64,000 nt of DNA, from contig QUMM01000005.1 in the NCBI GenBank assembly GCA_003435055.1, positions 62,001-126,000 of the forward strand, written 5' to 3'. The position numbers and the translations under genes were made by a program. The first letter of the stretch is position 1. Every line of letters begins with the position of its first letter. Shown here piece after piece: positions 1-9,104 of this stretch. Source of the stretch: Lachnospiraceae bacterium OF09-6 (lineage in GTDB: Bacteria; Bacillota; Clostridia; Lachnospirales; Lachnospiraceae). The notes beneath the pieces were generated by a model, which did no database searches, was not told the origin of the DNA, and was given only the letters and a program-made list of their open reading frames with translations.

Positions 1-1
1 T

Positions 2-655
2 GATCCGGTGATTGCAAAGTCAGTGGCAGATCATCTCACGACCTGGCAGATGCAGGTCAGGTGTGCCAAAGACTTTGAAAAGATTGATGAGGAAGCAACC
101 GATTTTCAGCCGGATATTATCATTATGGATATCAAGCTCCCTTATTATAATGGCTTTTATTGGTGTTCCCAGATCCGAAAAAATTCCAGGGTGCCGATTG
201 TGTTCCTGTCCTCGGCGGATGATAATATGAATATTGTGATGGCAATGAACATGGGCGGGGATGATTTCATTTCCAAGCCCTTTGATCTGCAGGTACTTAC
301 GGCAAAGCTGCAGGCGGTGCTGCGCAGAAGTTATGGAGCAGACCTGACATCCCATACTCTGGAATGTGGGGAAGTATGTCTGAATCTGGATGACACCAGC
401 GCATCTGTCAGTGGAAAAAGAGTGGAACTGACGAAGAATGAATTCCTGATACTAAAGACGCTGATGGAGAAACAGGGAAAAGTAGTCAGCAGGGAAACCA
501 TCATGGAGCGTCTGTGGGAAAATGATGAGTTCGTGGATGATAATACATTGACGGTAAATGTGACCAGAATCCGCAAGAAGCTGGAAATGGCCGGTGTGAG
601 AGATTTTATAGGAACAAAAAGAGGAATCGGATATATGGTGGGAAAAGAAGAATGA
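2..655 (+). CDS. BceR-like response regulator (5' end outside window)
   Basis: OmpR-family two-component response regulator. The reading frame is open to the window edge and the first in-frame residues (Asp-Pro-Val-Ile) belong to a receiver domain, so the true start lies upstream; the GTG at position 8 is internal. The receiver shows the phospho-acceptor Asp in IIIMDIKLP, the conserved Lys in FISKPFD, and a C-terminal winged helix ending in RGIGYMVG. It overlaps the sensor kinase by 4 bp (ATGA), so the two are co-translated. The downstream kinase and FtsX-type ABC transporter place it in the BceR group, which responds to cell-wall-active peptides and activates the transporter genes. A matching operator lies at 1580-1593. 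Confidence 0.93.
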   Translation, partial: DPVIAKSVADHLTTWQMQVRCAKDFEKIDEEATDFQPDIIIMDIKLPYYNGFYWCSQIRKNSRVPIVFLSSADDNMNIVMAMNMGGDDFISKPFDLQVLTAKLQAVLRRSYGADLTSHTLECGEVCLNLDDTSASVSGKRVELTKNEFLILKTLMEKQGKVVSRETIMERLWENDEFVDDNTLTVNVTRIRKKLEMAGVRDFIGTKRGIGYMVGKEE

Positions 656-1593
656 AAATGAAAAATGGCAGAAAGCGGTTTGTGACAGAATATGCAGGTT
701 TATTTTGTATGGAACCGGTCATAGTACTTACTACGTTCGGAGTGTCTGCCCTGTATAACATACCGACAGAGTATATGATATATCTGATTGCATTGAATAT
801 AGCAGTATGGCTGATGGTTCTCTGTATACAATACCGTTTTTTCAAAAAGAAAAACGAGGAATATCAGGAAGAGATAAGAAATCTACAGAGAAATCATCGG
901 GAGGAAAATCAAAAATGGGAAAATTTACGGGAAAAACAGGACTTCTTTGCACTGTGGGCGCATCAGATCAAGACGCCTATTGCAGCGATGCATCTGTTAT
1001 TGCAGTCAGAAGAAACAGATACCGCTGACTGTCGTCAGGAGTTATTTAAGATCGAAAATTATGTGGAAATGGCACTGAACTATCTGCGTTTTGAAGAGAT
1101 GAGTAACGATTTGGTACTGGAACGGAATTCGTTGGAAGCACTGGTACGCCAGACGGTAAAAAAATATGCGTTTGTGTTTATTCATAATCATATTGCCATA
1201 AAGCTGGGGGATCTGGACTATCGTGTGCTTACGGATGAAAAATGGTTCTGTTTTGTACTGGAACAGATATTATCCAATGCGCTAAAATATACCAGACAGG
1301 GAAGCGTCACAATTTTTGCAGAAAAGGACGATGAAGGAATACGCCTTACCATTCGTGATACCGGAATCGGAATCAGGAGTGAAGATCTGCCGAGAATCTT
1401 TGAAAAGGGTTTTACCGGATACAACGGACGGATGGATAAAAAGGCCAGTGGTCTGGGGCTGTATCTTTGCAAAGGAATCTGTGAGAAACTGGGACATAGG
1501 ATCGAAGTATTTTCCACAGAAGGAAAAGGAACCGATATGTGTATCACAATGCCACAGGAGAATGTAAAATGGAAAGACCTTACAGAAATGTAA
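652..1593 (+). CDS. BceS-like intramembrane-sensing histidine kinase
   Basis: Sensor histidine kinase of 313 aa. Two hydrophobic segments near the N-terminus (roughly residues 16-35 and 44-62) are joined by almost no extracellular loop, the hallmark of intramembrane-sensing kinases that detect their signal through a partner ABC transporter. Next come the phospho-acceptor His in WAHQIKTP, an N box (QILSNALKY), a G1 box (DTGIGI) and a G2 box (GLGLYLC). It is expected to phosphorylate the upstream regulator when BceAB-type transport is engaged by a peptide antibiotic. Its stop codon forms part of the downstream operator. Confidence 0.92.
   Translation: MKMKNGRKRFVTEYAGLFCMEPVIVLTTFGVSALYNIPTEYMIYLIALNIAVWLMVLCIQYRFFKKKNEEYQEEIRNLQRNHREENQKWENLREKQDFFALWAHQIKTPIAAMHLLLQSEETDTADCRQELFKIENYVEMALNYLRFEEMSNDLVLERNSLEALVRQTVKKYAFVFIHNHIAIKLGDLDYRVLTDEKWFCFVLEQILSNALKYTRQGSVTIFAEKDDEGIRLTIRDTGIGIRSEDLPRIFEKGFTGYNGRMDKKASGLGLYLCKGICEKLGHRIEVFSTEGKGTDMCITMPQENVKWKDLTEM
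1580..1593. promoter_or_regulatory. BceR-type operator (TTACA-N4-TGTAA)
   Basis: A perfect inverted repeat, TTACA-GAAA-TGTAA, ends exactly at the stop codon of the kinase gene and precedes the ABC genes. It matches the TnACA-N4-TGTAA motif described for BceR-like regulators. A further TGTAA half site preceded by GGAAA follows about 20 bp later (1606-1614). A TATGAT -10-like hexamer lies at 1648-1653 with no good -35, consistent with an activator-dependent promoter for the transporter genes. Confidence 0.65.
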
Positions 1594-1603
1594 GATTACC
1601 ATG

Positions 1604-1645
1604 AGGAAATGTAAGCCAGAAAAAGGGCAGCACATTTCCTTTTTT
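1604..1645 (+). terminator. Hairpin with T run after the kinase gene
   Basis: AGGAAATGT (1604-1612) pairs with ACATTTCCT (1632-1640) and is followed by a T run. This separates regulator/kinase transcripts from the inducible transporter genes, with the -10 element immediately downstream. Confidence 0.55.
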
Positions 1646-1683
1646 GTTATGATGATAAAAAAGAGAGATAAAGGAGATGCGAG

Positions 1684-2454
1684 ATGGCAGTCTTAGAAGT
1701 AAATCATATCAAAAAAGTGTATAAAACACGTATGGGTGGTGAGGAGATCACTGCATTACGCGATGTTCATTTCAGTGTGGAAAAGGGAGAGTTTGTGGCG
1801 ATCATGGGAGAATCTGGAAGTGGAAAGACAACGTTGCTGAATATCCTGGCCAGTTTGGATACCCCAACGGTTGGAAAGGTTCTGGTGGGTGGCAAGGATT
1901 ATAGCACGTTAAAGGATGATGAACGGGCGATTTTTCGGAGAACGAATCTGGGATTTATCTTTCAGGATTTTAATCTTCTGGATAATTTTACCATCGAGGA
2001 TAATATCAGACTTCCGCTGGTACTGGCAGGAGAGAATCATAAAACGATGGATCAAAAAGTTGTACCGATGGCCAGGAGCCTTGGTATTGATCAGTTACTG
2101 AAGAAATATCCTTATGAAGTATCTGGCGGACAGAAGCAGAGAACGGCGGTAGCCAGAGCATTGATCACCAGACCGAGTATTTTGCTGGCTGACGAGCCGA
2201 CCGGGGCACTGGATTCCCGTTCAGCAACGAATCTGTTACAGCAGCTTTGTGAGATCAATCGATCTGGGCAGACGATCCTTATGGTGACACACAGTAATGT
2301 GGCTGCCAGTTATGCCAGTCGTGTGATGTTCATCAAAGACGGGGAAGTGTTCCATCAGATCTATCGTGGTGATATGACCAGAAATGAAATGCTGGATAAG
2401 ATCTGTGATGCGGTAACGGTATTGATGAGAGGGGGAGAGGACAGTGAATCATAA
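1684..2454 (+). CDS. BceA-like peptide-resistance ABC transporter ATPase
   Basis: ABC ATPase of 256 aa in the MacB/LolD/BceA family. It has Walker A GESGSGKTT near residue 40, the signature SGGQKQRTAVARAL, Walker B ILLADEPTGALD and an H loop (VTHS). The start is supported by AAGGAG upstream of the ATG at 1684. It overlaps the permease gene by 11 bp. With the 668-aa permease it should form the sensing and detoxifying transporter that removes peptide antibiotics such as bacitracin-like compounds from their lipid targets. The actual drug cannot be read from the sequence. Confidence 0.93.
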   Translation: MAVLEVNHIKKVYKTRMGGEEITALRDVHFSVEKGEFVAIMGESGSGKTTLLNILASLDTPTVGKVLVGGKDYSTLKDDERAIFRRTNLGFIFQDFNLLDNFTIEDNIRLPLVLAGENHKTMDQKVVPMARSLGIDQLLKKYPYEVSGGQKQRTAVARALITRPSILLADEPTGALDSRSATNLLQQLCEINRSGQTILMVTHSNVAASYASRVMFIKDGEVFHQIYRGDMTRNEMLDKICDAVTVLMRGGEDSES

Positions 2455-4450
2455 GCTTTTAAATAAACTTGTATTTCGTGGTATGCAAAAAAATAGAAAA
2501 ACCCTGATTCCCTTTCTGATGGCAGGAACATTTACCGTTATGATTTTTTACATTTTACAGTCTCTGGCCTATTGCCCTTATATTTACTACAAAGGGGTAG
2601 AAGCCTTTTATGGGGCACAGACAATTGCCATTATTTTGGATATAAGCAGTCAGATCACTGCGGTATTTGCTGTGCTGTTTTTATTTTATGCGAACCAGTT
2701 TCTGATTAAAGGACGGAAAAAAGAAATGGGACTTTACGGTGTCCTTGGGATGTCCAAAAAGAATATTACTTATATTATGACGGCAGAAACGATCCTGTAT
2801 GCGCTGATCTCTATGGCAGTGGGAATGATGACAGGCACCTTTTTGAACAAACTGATGCTGTTAATGCTGTATAAAATTATAGGGCAGAGACCGGTAAAAG
2901 GACTGTTTTTTTCCACAAAAGCATTTGGAAATACCATGATGCTGTTTGGTATCATTTTTGCATGTTGTCTGCTGCACAATGTAAGATCCATTCGTGTGGG
3001 AAATCCGATCACCTTATTGCAGAGCAATCATACAGGAGAAAAAGAACCGAAGGTAAAGATAGGGATTTTTTTACTTGGCGTGGTGACACTGGCAGCAGGA
3101 TATTATCTGGCACTTACGGCCAAAACGGCCAGTGAGGCTATAAACTCACTGTTTATCAGTATCTTACTGGTGGTACTTGCTACCTATGGTCTGTTTACCG
3201 CAGGGAGTATTTTTATACTGAAACGACTGAAAAAGAATCCGAAGTTTTATTATAAAACGAAAAATTTTATCAGTGTGTCTAATCTGATGTTCCGAATGAA
3301 GCATAATGCAGCAGGACTGGCATCCATCTGTATCTTATCTACTGGCGTGATTTTGCTGCTGACTTGTGGATGCTCTTTGATGATGTTGGGAGAAAAAAAT
3401 ATCAACAGACTGTATCCAACTGATGTGAAAATAGAATCGAAAGTAACAGGAGCAGAACAGGGACAGCAGGAGATTACACAGATCAGAAGTGCACTGAAGG
3501 AATCTGGAATTCAGACATCAGAAGAAGTATACCGACAGTACAAGACAATCATGCTGCGAAAGGATGGACAAAAGCAGACATATGCGGATCCGGATATGAT
3601 GTATACCGATATGGGATCCTGCATCGATACCTATCTGCTTTCTATGGATGATTACAATAAATATGTGGGAACCAATGAGAAACTGTCAGAAGATCAGGTG
3701 TTGATTTATAATTCAGATAAAGAATGGAAAAGCGGAGAAGTGCTGGATTTCCTTGGAAAAAAGTATGCGGTGGCAGGCAATGTGGACTACCGGGTCACAT
3801 CTTATGTGCTAGACACCACCATGTCGCTGTTTGAATCAGAAATTTTGGTATTTGCCAGTGAAGCACAGATCAACGGTTTCCTGGAACAGGCCGGACAGCA
3901 GGAGGATGAAGATTATAATGTATATATTGGATACCAGACAAATGGAGCTTTAAGTAAGGAGCAGCAGGAGTTGTTCACACAAAATGTCAATGCAGTATTT
4001 CCAGATGTGGAAATCCATTTTAAGGCAGAAGAAAGACACTTTTTCTATAATATTTATGGAGGAGCTTTCTTTGTGGGAATTTTCCTGGCCATGCTGTTCC
4101 TGATGGCCACGGTGCTGATCATTTATTACAAGCAAATGTCGGAAGGATATGAGGATCAGAGGCGTTTCCAGATCTTATCCAATGTGGGACTGACAGAAAA
4201 GGAAGCCAGAAAGTCCATTCAGACCCAGGTAAAACTGCTGTTTTTTCTGCCGGTTGGAGCAGCAATGCTTCATATGATGGTAGCCAGTAATGTGATTCGT
4301 CTGTTTTTACGGATGGTGCTTGTGGTAGATGCAAAGACTTTTGGAATGGCGATTGCAACGGTGAGCATAATATTTTTACTGGTATATATCCTGGTGTATC
4401 ATATTACTTCAAGGACATATTATAAAATCATTCACACAAAATCATGCTGA
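2444..4450 (+). CDS. BceB-like FtsX-type ABC permease
   Basis: Membrane permease of 668 aa, the usual length for BceB. It has about ten hydrophobic segments, FtsX-like domains, and one large hydrophilic extracellular domain between roughly residues 310 and 520 that in this family confers drug specificity. Translation starts at a GTG preceded by GGGGGAGAGG inside the 3' end of the ATPase gene. It ends in a hairpin terminator whose loop holds the stop codon. Confidence 0.92.
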   Translation: MNHKLLNKLVFRGMQKNRKTLIPFLMAGTFTVMIFYILQSLAYCPYIYYKGVEAFYGAQTIAIILDISSQITAVFAVLFLFYANQFLIKGRKKEMGLYGVLGMSKKNITYIMTAETILYALISMAVGMMTGTFLNKLMLLMLYKIIGQRPVKGLFFSTKAFGNTMMLFGIIFACCLLHNVRSIRVGNPITLLQSNHTGEKEPKVKIGIFLLGVVTLAAGYYLALTAKTASEAINSLFISILLVVLATYGLFTAGSIFILKRLKKNPKFYYKTKNFISVSNLMFRMKHNAAGLASICILSTGVILLLTCGCSLMMLGEKNINRLYPTDVKIESKVTGAEQGQQEITQIRSALKESGIQTSEEVYRQYKTIMLRKDGQKQTYADPDMMYTDMGSCIDTYLLSMDDYNKYVGTNEKLSEDQVLIYNSDKEWKSGEVLDFLGKKYAVAGNVDYRVTSYVLDTTMSLFESEILVFASEAQINGFLEQAGQQEDEDYNVYIGYQTNGALSKEQQELFTQNVNAVFPDVEIHFKAEERHFFYNIYGGAFFVGIFLAMLFLMATVLIIYYKQMSEGYEDQRRFQILSNVGLTEKEARKSIQTQVKLLFFLPVGAAMLHMMVASNVIRLFLRMVLVVDAKTFGMAIATVSIIFLLVYILVYHITSRTYYKIIHTKSC

Positions 4451-4465
4451 TGCATGATTTTTGTG
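4435..4465 (+). terminator. Intrinsic terminator of the Bce module
   Basis: CACAAAATCATG (4435-4446) pairs with CATGATTTTTGTG (4453-4465). The permease stop codon lies in the loop. Confidence 0.55.
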
Positions 4466-4473
4466 CGTTATAG

Positions 4474-4507
4474 TTGACTTTTCTTACAATCAGGTGTAAA
4501 GTACCTG
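4474..4507 (+). promoter_or_regulatory. Promoter with overlapping palindrome upstream of ECF operon
   Basis: TTGACT (4474-4479), a 17-bp spacer and TAAAGT (4497-4502) form a good vegetative promoter. The palindrome CAGGT-N7-ACCTG (4491-4507) covers the -10, a typical repressor site position. The 3H-domain repressor encoded in the same operon is the obvious candidate to bind it. Confidence 0.55.
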
Positions 4508-4521
4508 TTAGGTCTGGTGTC

Positions 4522-4550
4522 TTGTCAACCAAAATGACAGATGCTAAATA
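4522..4550 (+). promoter_or_regulatory. Second candidate promoter of the ECF operon
   Basis: TTGTCA (4522-4527), 17 bp, then TAAATA (4545-4550). The segment around TGTCTTGTCA may also be part of the repressor's target. Weaker than the upstream promoter. Confidence 0.35.
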
Positions 4551-4601
4551 AATAAAGACCGTATGAAAGTGCAAATTGCACAAACGGAAAGGGAAAGTAA
4601 C

Positions 4602-5204
4602 ATGGGAAAAATTTTTAAAACAAAACTGACGACAGCTACTATCGTCTTAATTCCGGCATGTATCGGAATTAACTATCTGGGAAAGTTATTTGCATCCCTC
4701 TTAAAGCTGCCACTCTGGCTGGACAGTATCGGAACCTGTATTGGAGCATGTCTTGGAGGACCGGTGATCGGGGCTATTTGTGGAGCAGCCAATAACCTGA
4801 TCTATGGACTGACTACAGGGGATAACATTACATTGATCTATGCGATTACCAGTTTAGGCATTGGTCTAGTAGTAGGTATTCTTGCAAGAATGGGATTTAT
4901 GAAGACATTTCCGAAGTCCTTTATATGTGCACTGGGCGGTGGTCTGGCAGCCGTATGTATCTCCACACCACTGAACATTCTGTTCTGGGGTGGCACAACC
5001 GGTAATGTATGGGGAGATGCTTTATTTGCAGCAACACAGGCATCTGGAATGGCAGTAGGACTTGGATCTTTCTTAGATGAGATCGTGGTAGATGTGCCGG
5101 ATAAGATTATTACCATTATTATTGTATACCTTATTGTAAAGGGACTGCCGAAGAAACTGACAGCGTTATATGATGTAAATGCAGAGACAGAGAGATTAGA
5201 TTAA
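4602..5204 (+). CDS. ECF transporter substrate-specificity (S) component
   Basis: Small hydrophobic protein of 200 aa with about six membrane helices and repeated small-residue patches (GTCIGACLGGPVIGAICGAANN), typical of S components. I chose the ATG at 4602 because GGAAAGGGAAAG lies just upstream; the in-frame ATG at 4563 has no ribosome binding site. It is followed at once by EcfT and fused EcfA genes, so this is a dedicated (group I) ECF importer. The substrate is not recognisable from sequence alone. The adjacent NiaR-like repressor suggests a nicotinate- or pyridine-related vitamin or nucleoside, which is inference. Confidence 0.85.
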   Translation: MGKIFKTKLTTATIVLIPACIGINYLGKLFASLLKLPLWLDSIGTCIGACLGGPVIGAICGAANNLIYGLTTGDNITLIYAITSLGIGLVVGILARMGFMKTFPKSFICALGGGLAAVCISTPLNILFWGGTTGNVWGDALFAATQASGMAVGLGSFLDEIVVDVPDKIITIIIVYLIVKGLPKKLTALYDVNAETERLD

Positions 5205-5968
5205 TGAAGAGTATCAGTTTATATGTAGAGAAAGGGTCATGGCTAAATAAGCTGCATCCGTATACCAAGTTATTATATATTCTGACAGCAATTATGATTC
5301 CATTGACAGGGGGAAAGCTTTGGCTTTTCCCTGTTATGATTGTAAGCAGTTTGATCTTACTGCTCAATGGAAGAATTATAAAGAGAGCACTGCCGCTGGT
5401 AGGGTTCTCTTTTACCTTAATTGTTGTCATATTTTTGATTCAGGGACTTTTTAATCATAACAATGTAACAGTTTTATTTTCCATCGGATGGATCACTTTT
5501 TATAAAGAGGGAACGCTTTTTGCAACCAGAATCGGCTGCAATATTCTGAATATGCTTTTGGCTTTCGGCGTGTTTGTCCTGACCACTTCTCCACAGGATC
5601 TGGTGGATGAAATGGAAAAAAGTGGATTTTCGCCGAAATTTGGATATGTGATCAATTCTGTTTTTCAGATTCTGCCGCAGATGATGGCAACAAAAGATAC
5701 GATCACAGATGCTCAGAGAAGCCGTGGGATGGAGACGGAAGGCAATCTTCTGGCCAGGATGAAGGCATTTCTGCCACTGATTTCTCCGGTAGTGATGAGC
5801 TCGCTGATCAATACAAGAGAACGTGCCATTGCACTGGATGTGCGGGGATTTGGAAGAAAGCAGAAGAAGACCTGGCTGTATGACCGGCCAAAATGCAAAT
5901 GGGATCCGGTGGTCCGAGTGATTCTTATAGGGCTTATGATAATCACCATTGTCTGGAGGGTACTGTAA
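5204..5968 (+). CDS. ECF transporter T component (EcfT)
   Basis: Transmembrane coupling subunit of 254 aa with about five to six membrane segments and the two cytoplasmic Ala/Arg-Gly coupling motifs of EcfT: AQRSRGME near residue 170 and DVRGFG near residue 210. These contact the ATPases. Its ATG overlaps the stop codon of the S gene by one base and its own stop overlaps the start of the ATPase gene, so the three are translationally coupled. Confidence 0.92.
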   Translation: MKSISLYVEKGSWLNKLHPYTKLLYILTAIMIPLTGGKLWLFPVMIVSSLILLLNGRIIKRALPLVGFSFTLIVVIFLIQGLFNHNNVTVLFSIGWITFYKEGTLFATRIGCNILNMLLAFGVFVLTTSPQDLVDEMEKSGFSPKFGYVINSVFQILPQMMATKDTITDAQRSRGMETEGNLLARMKAFLPLISPVVMSSLINTRERAIALDVRGFGRKQKKTWLYDRPKCKWDPVVRVILIGLMIITIVWRVL

Positions 5969-7623
5969 TGGCGATGATAACGATTAAAAATCTGAAATAT
6001 AAATATCCAGGCACAGACCGACTGGCGCTTGATGGGATCAGTGTTTCCATTGAAAAAGGAGAGTTTATTGGAATTATCGGACAGAATGGAGCCGGGAAAA
6101 GTACACTGTGCCAGGCGATGGTGGGGCTGGTGCCACAGTTTTATCACGGAGCTTACGGCGGTGCTGTGAGGGTAAAGGAACGGTTGGCAGAGCAGGTACC
6201 AGTACAGGAATTGTGTGAAGATGTAGGACTGATCTTTCAGAATCCATTTAACCAGCTCTCCGGTGCAAGGGATACGGTCTATGGAGAAGTGGCATACGGA
6301 CTTCAGAATCTGGGAATCGAACGGGAAGAGATGAAGAGCCGTATCGAAAGAGTGTTAAAGCAGTTGGATATCTGGCAGTATCGTGACCGTAATCCTTTTG
6401 ACTTGTCTGGAGGACAGATGCAGAGAGTGGCAATTGCCAGTATTCTTGTGATGCAGCCTGATGTCATGATCTTAGATGAACCAACTTCCCAACTGGATCC
6501 GGAAGGAACGGAAGAGGTATTTCGTGTGGTAGATCAGCTTTCCAGGACTGGAAAGACGATCATTATGGTGGAACAGAAGCTGGAAAAGATGGCAAAATAC
6601 TGTGACAGATTGATTTTGATGCAGGATGGAAAAGTAGTGGATTTTGATACACCGGAAAGGATCTTTGCAAGGGACGACTTAAACGAGATAGGGATTCAGC
6701 CGCCGGCCTTTGTACGTATCAGCAAACAATGTGGCTTATCGAATCAGGATGGTACCTATCCGGTTACTCTTGAGTCAACGATCGCATTATTTGAGCAGCA
6801 AAGCGATAAGGAAAATTTGACACAAAAGTTAAAGCCTGAAATGAAACAGACAGTCCGGATACAAAGTTCAAAAGAGTTGTTCCAGATGGAAGATATTTCT
6901 TTTTCCTATCAGAAGCATGTCCCGGTGCTGGAGCATTTGAACCTGTCTTTCGATCAGAGAACGACAGCTATCATCGGACAAAACGGTGCAGGAAAAACCA
7001 CATTAGTCCGATTATTAAAAGGTTTGCTGAAGCCGGTTTCCGGAACAGTGTATTTTGGGGGAGAAGATATTTCAAAAAAGACAGTAGCTATGCTGGCAGG
7101 AAAAGTCGGATATGTATTTCAGAATCCAGATGATCAGATCTTCAAATACAATGTGCTGGATGAAGTCATGTTTGGTCCTCTGAATATTGGGATGACGCAG
7201 GAAGAGGCGAAAGAGAAGGCCAGGAAAGCTTTGGAGATGATGGGATTGTCCGGAAAGGAAAAAGAGAATCCTTATGATCTGGAGATGTATGAGCGAAAAA
7301 TGGTAGCCATTGCATCGGTAGTGGCCATGGATACTGATGTGGTGATTCTGGACGAGCCGACGATCGCACAGGACTATCCAGGAAAAAAGAGAATCGGAGA
7401 TATGATTGCCAGCCTGGCTGAAAAAGGAAAACTGGTGATTGCGATTCTTCATGATATGGATTTTGTAGCTGAGAACTTTGAACGGGTGATTGTCATGGCA
7501 CATGGAGCAATTCTTGCAGATGGAACTTCTAAGGAAGTATTCACTCAGGATGCAATACTGAAAGAAGCCAGATTACAGAAACCATATATGACACAGTTAA
7601 TGGAGAGGTTTATCGGAAAATGA
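5968..7623 (+). CDS. Fused double ECF ATPase (EcfA-EcfA')
   Basis: Two ABC ATPase domains in one 551-aa chain. The first has Walker A GQNGAGKST, signature LSGGQMQRVA and Walker B VMILDEPTSQLDPEG. The second begins near residue 300 with GQNGAGKTT and Walker B VVILDEPTIAQD, but its signature region reads LEMYERKMVAIAS instead of LSxGQxxR, so one composite ATP site may be weak. I chose the ATG at 5968 because it follows GGAGGG and overlaps the EcfT stop; a longer frame upstream only overlaps EcfT. It powers the ECF importer. Confidence 0.93.
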   Translation: MAMITIKNLKYKYPGTDRLALDGISVSIEKGEFIGIIGQNGAGKSTLCQAMVGLVPQFYHGAYGGAVRVKERLAEQVPVQELCEDVGLIFQNPFNQLSGARDTVYGEVAYGLQNLGIEREEMKSRIERVLKQLDIWQYRDRNPFDLSGGQMQRVAIASILVMQPDVMILDEPTSQLDPEGTEEVFRVVDQLSRTGKTIIMVEQKLEKMAKYCDRLILMQDGKVVDFDTPERIFARDDLNEIGIQPPAFVRISKQCGLSNQDGTYPVTLESTIALFEQQSDKENLTQKLKPEMKQTVRIQSSKELFQMEDISFSYQKHVPVLEHLNLSFDQRTTAIIGQNGAGKTTLVRLLKGLLKPVSGTVYFGGEDISKKTVAMLAGKVGYVFQNPDDQIFKYNVLDEVMFGPLNIGMTQEEAKEKARKALEMMGLSGKEKENPYDLEMYERKMVAIASVVAMDTDVVILDEPTIAQDYPGKKRIGDMIASLAEKGKLVIAILHDMDFVAENFERVIVMAHGAILADGTSKEVFTQDAILKEARLQKPYMTQLMERFIGK

Positions 7624-8180
7624 ATGGACGAGAAAGAAGAAATAAAATCATTCAGATGCTGTCGGAGAGCAGTGAGGCGCTTTCTGGAAAAGAGCTGGCA
7701 GGAATATTAGATGTAAGCAGACAGGTAATTGTACAGGATATTGCACTTTTGCGGGCACAGGATCATGAAATTCTTTCGACCAATCAGGGATATTTGCTTA
7801 CAGGTGAGAAAAAGATCAGCCGGGTATTCAAAGTCGTTCACAGTGACAAAGAAGTGGAAGAGGAACTGAATCTTATTGTAGATTATGGTGGACATGTAGA
7901 AGATGTGTTTGTGTACCACAAGATTTATGGGATTGTTCGGGCAGATCTTCATATTGCAAGTCGAAATGACATCAGAGAATTTTTGGCAGATCTTCAGAAA
8001 GGGCACTCTGCATTATTAAAAAATATTACGTCGGACTATCATTATCATACGGTAAGTGCGCCGTCTGAAAAACTTCTGGATCTGATTCAGGAGCGCCTGG
8101 AGGAAAGAGGATTTCTGGCAGAATTAAAAGACTATGAGCCGATCAACTTCTGGGAGAAAGAGACAAAGGGAAAAGGATAA
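7620..8180 (+). CDS. NiaR-like 3H-domain transcriptional repressor
   Basis: Regulator of 186 aa: an N-terminal HTH_11 domain (residues about 5-55, KELAGILDVSRQVIVQDIALLR) and a C-terminal 3H domain with the conserved histidines in VYHKIYG, GHSALL and YHYHTV that bind metal in this family. NiaR/YrxA proteins repress niacin uptake and NAD synthesis genes when nicotinic acid is present. It overlaps the ATPase gene by 4 bp, so it is an operon member and probably autoregulates through the palindrome at 4491-4507. Effector identity is inferred from family only. Confidence 0.85.
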   Translation: MNGRERRNKIIQMLSESSEALSGKELAGILDVSRQVIVQDIALLRAQDHEILSTNQGYLLTGEKKISRVFKVVHSDKEVEEELNLIVDYGGHVEDVFVYHKIYGIVRADLHIASRNDIREFLADLQKGHSALLKNITSDYHYHTVSAPSEKLLDLIQERLEERGFLAELKDYEPINFWEKETKGKG

Positions 8181-8183
8181 CGA

Positions 8184-9073
8184 ATGAAAAAAGTAAGTAT
8201 TTTAGGAATCGGTGTGGCTACACTGGATATTTATGTCAATCAGGGGCGGATGTATCCGGGCGGCAATGAATATAACGTAGCATGTAATGCAGCAAGCCTG
8301 GGTGCTGAAGCAGGATTCCTTGGTGTTTTGCAAAAAATCCTGCAGGTGAGCTTCTGGAGCAGACGTTGAAAGAAAGGAATATCTGTCTTACCATGTGCCG
8401 CCATGAAGAAGGATCCAGCGGATACAGTCTGGTGGAACTGAAAGAAGATGGGGATCGCGTCTTTCTGGACTGGAATCAGGATGGGGTGACAGAACGTTAT
8501 CCGATTGAATTTACCAAAGAGGAATTAGATTATATTCAAAGTTATCAGGCAGTCAGCGTGGGAAGATGTGCTTCGGTGGCAGTGGAAAAGATTCGAAAAA
8601 TGAAAGAGCATGGAATTAATGTGTGCTATGATTTCCATGAAATCTATACCGAAGAAGATATCAGAGAAATTGCACCATTGCTTCGCTATGCGTTCTTTTC
8701 CTGCAGTCATCTGACAGAAGAAGAAATCCGGCATAATCTGAAAGCTGCGGTAGAACAGGGAGCAGGAATTGCCATAGGAACCCGGGGACCACTGTCCGTC
8801 TTCGCCTATGACGGAAAACGGTACTATGAACAGGAAGCCTGTAAGGTGGAAGAAGTAAAAGATGCTCTGGGAGCAGGAGATTCTTTTATCGGCGCCTTTC
8901 TGGTGAACTATCTGCAGTACGATGAATGGACAGAAGAAGAACGCATCTCCTATGCATTAAAACAGGCCGTGGAGCATGCAGCATCCGTGATCCAGGTGGA
9001 AGGAAGCATCGGCGTTGGATACGATGTGGAAGCAGACCAGGTAAAAGAAATGGTCGGAATTCAGAACGAGTAA
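8184..9073 (+). CDS. PfkB-family kinase, FrlD-like (frameshifted)
   Basis: Ribokinase/PfkB-family kinase of about 296 aa once one base is restored. The N-terminal frame (GVATLDIYVN, YPGGNEYNVACNAASLGAEAGFLGV) and the C-terminal frame (from LKERNICLT to DALGAGDSFIGAFLVNYL) are in different phases. Adding one T to the T run at 8326-8329 restores GVFAKNPAGELLEQTLKERN. The anion-hole motif and catalytic Asp (GAGD) are present. The layout resembles fructoselysine 6-kinase, but as the last gene of the ECF/NiaR-like operon it could phosphorylate an imported nucleoside or sugar-linked vitamin. The break is most likely a sequencing error or a recent mutation. Confidence 0.8.
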
Positions 9074-9104
9074 AAAAGAAGTGATGTAACTATTCAGAAC
9101 CAAT

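Noticed and set aside
5893..5967. Longer start for the fused ECF ATPase
   Set aside because: It would overlap EcfT by 76 bp; the ATG at 5968 has GGAGGG and the usual one-base overlap.
8184..9073. Programmed frameshift in pfkB
   Set aside because: The slip site has no stimulatory structure I can see, and five other genes in the window have comparable simple deletions.
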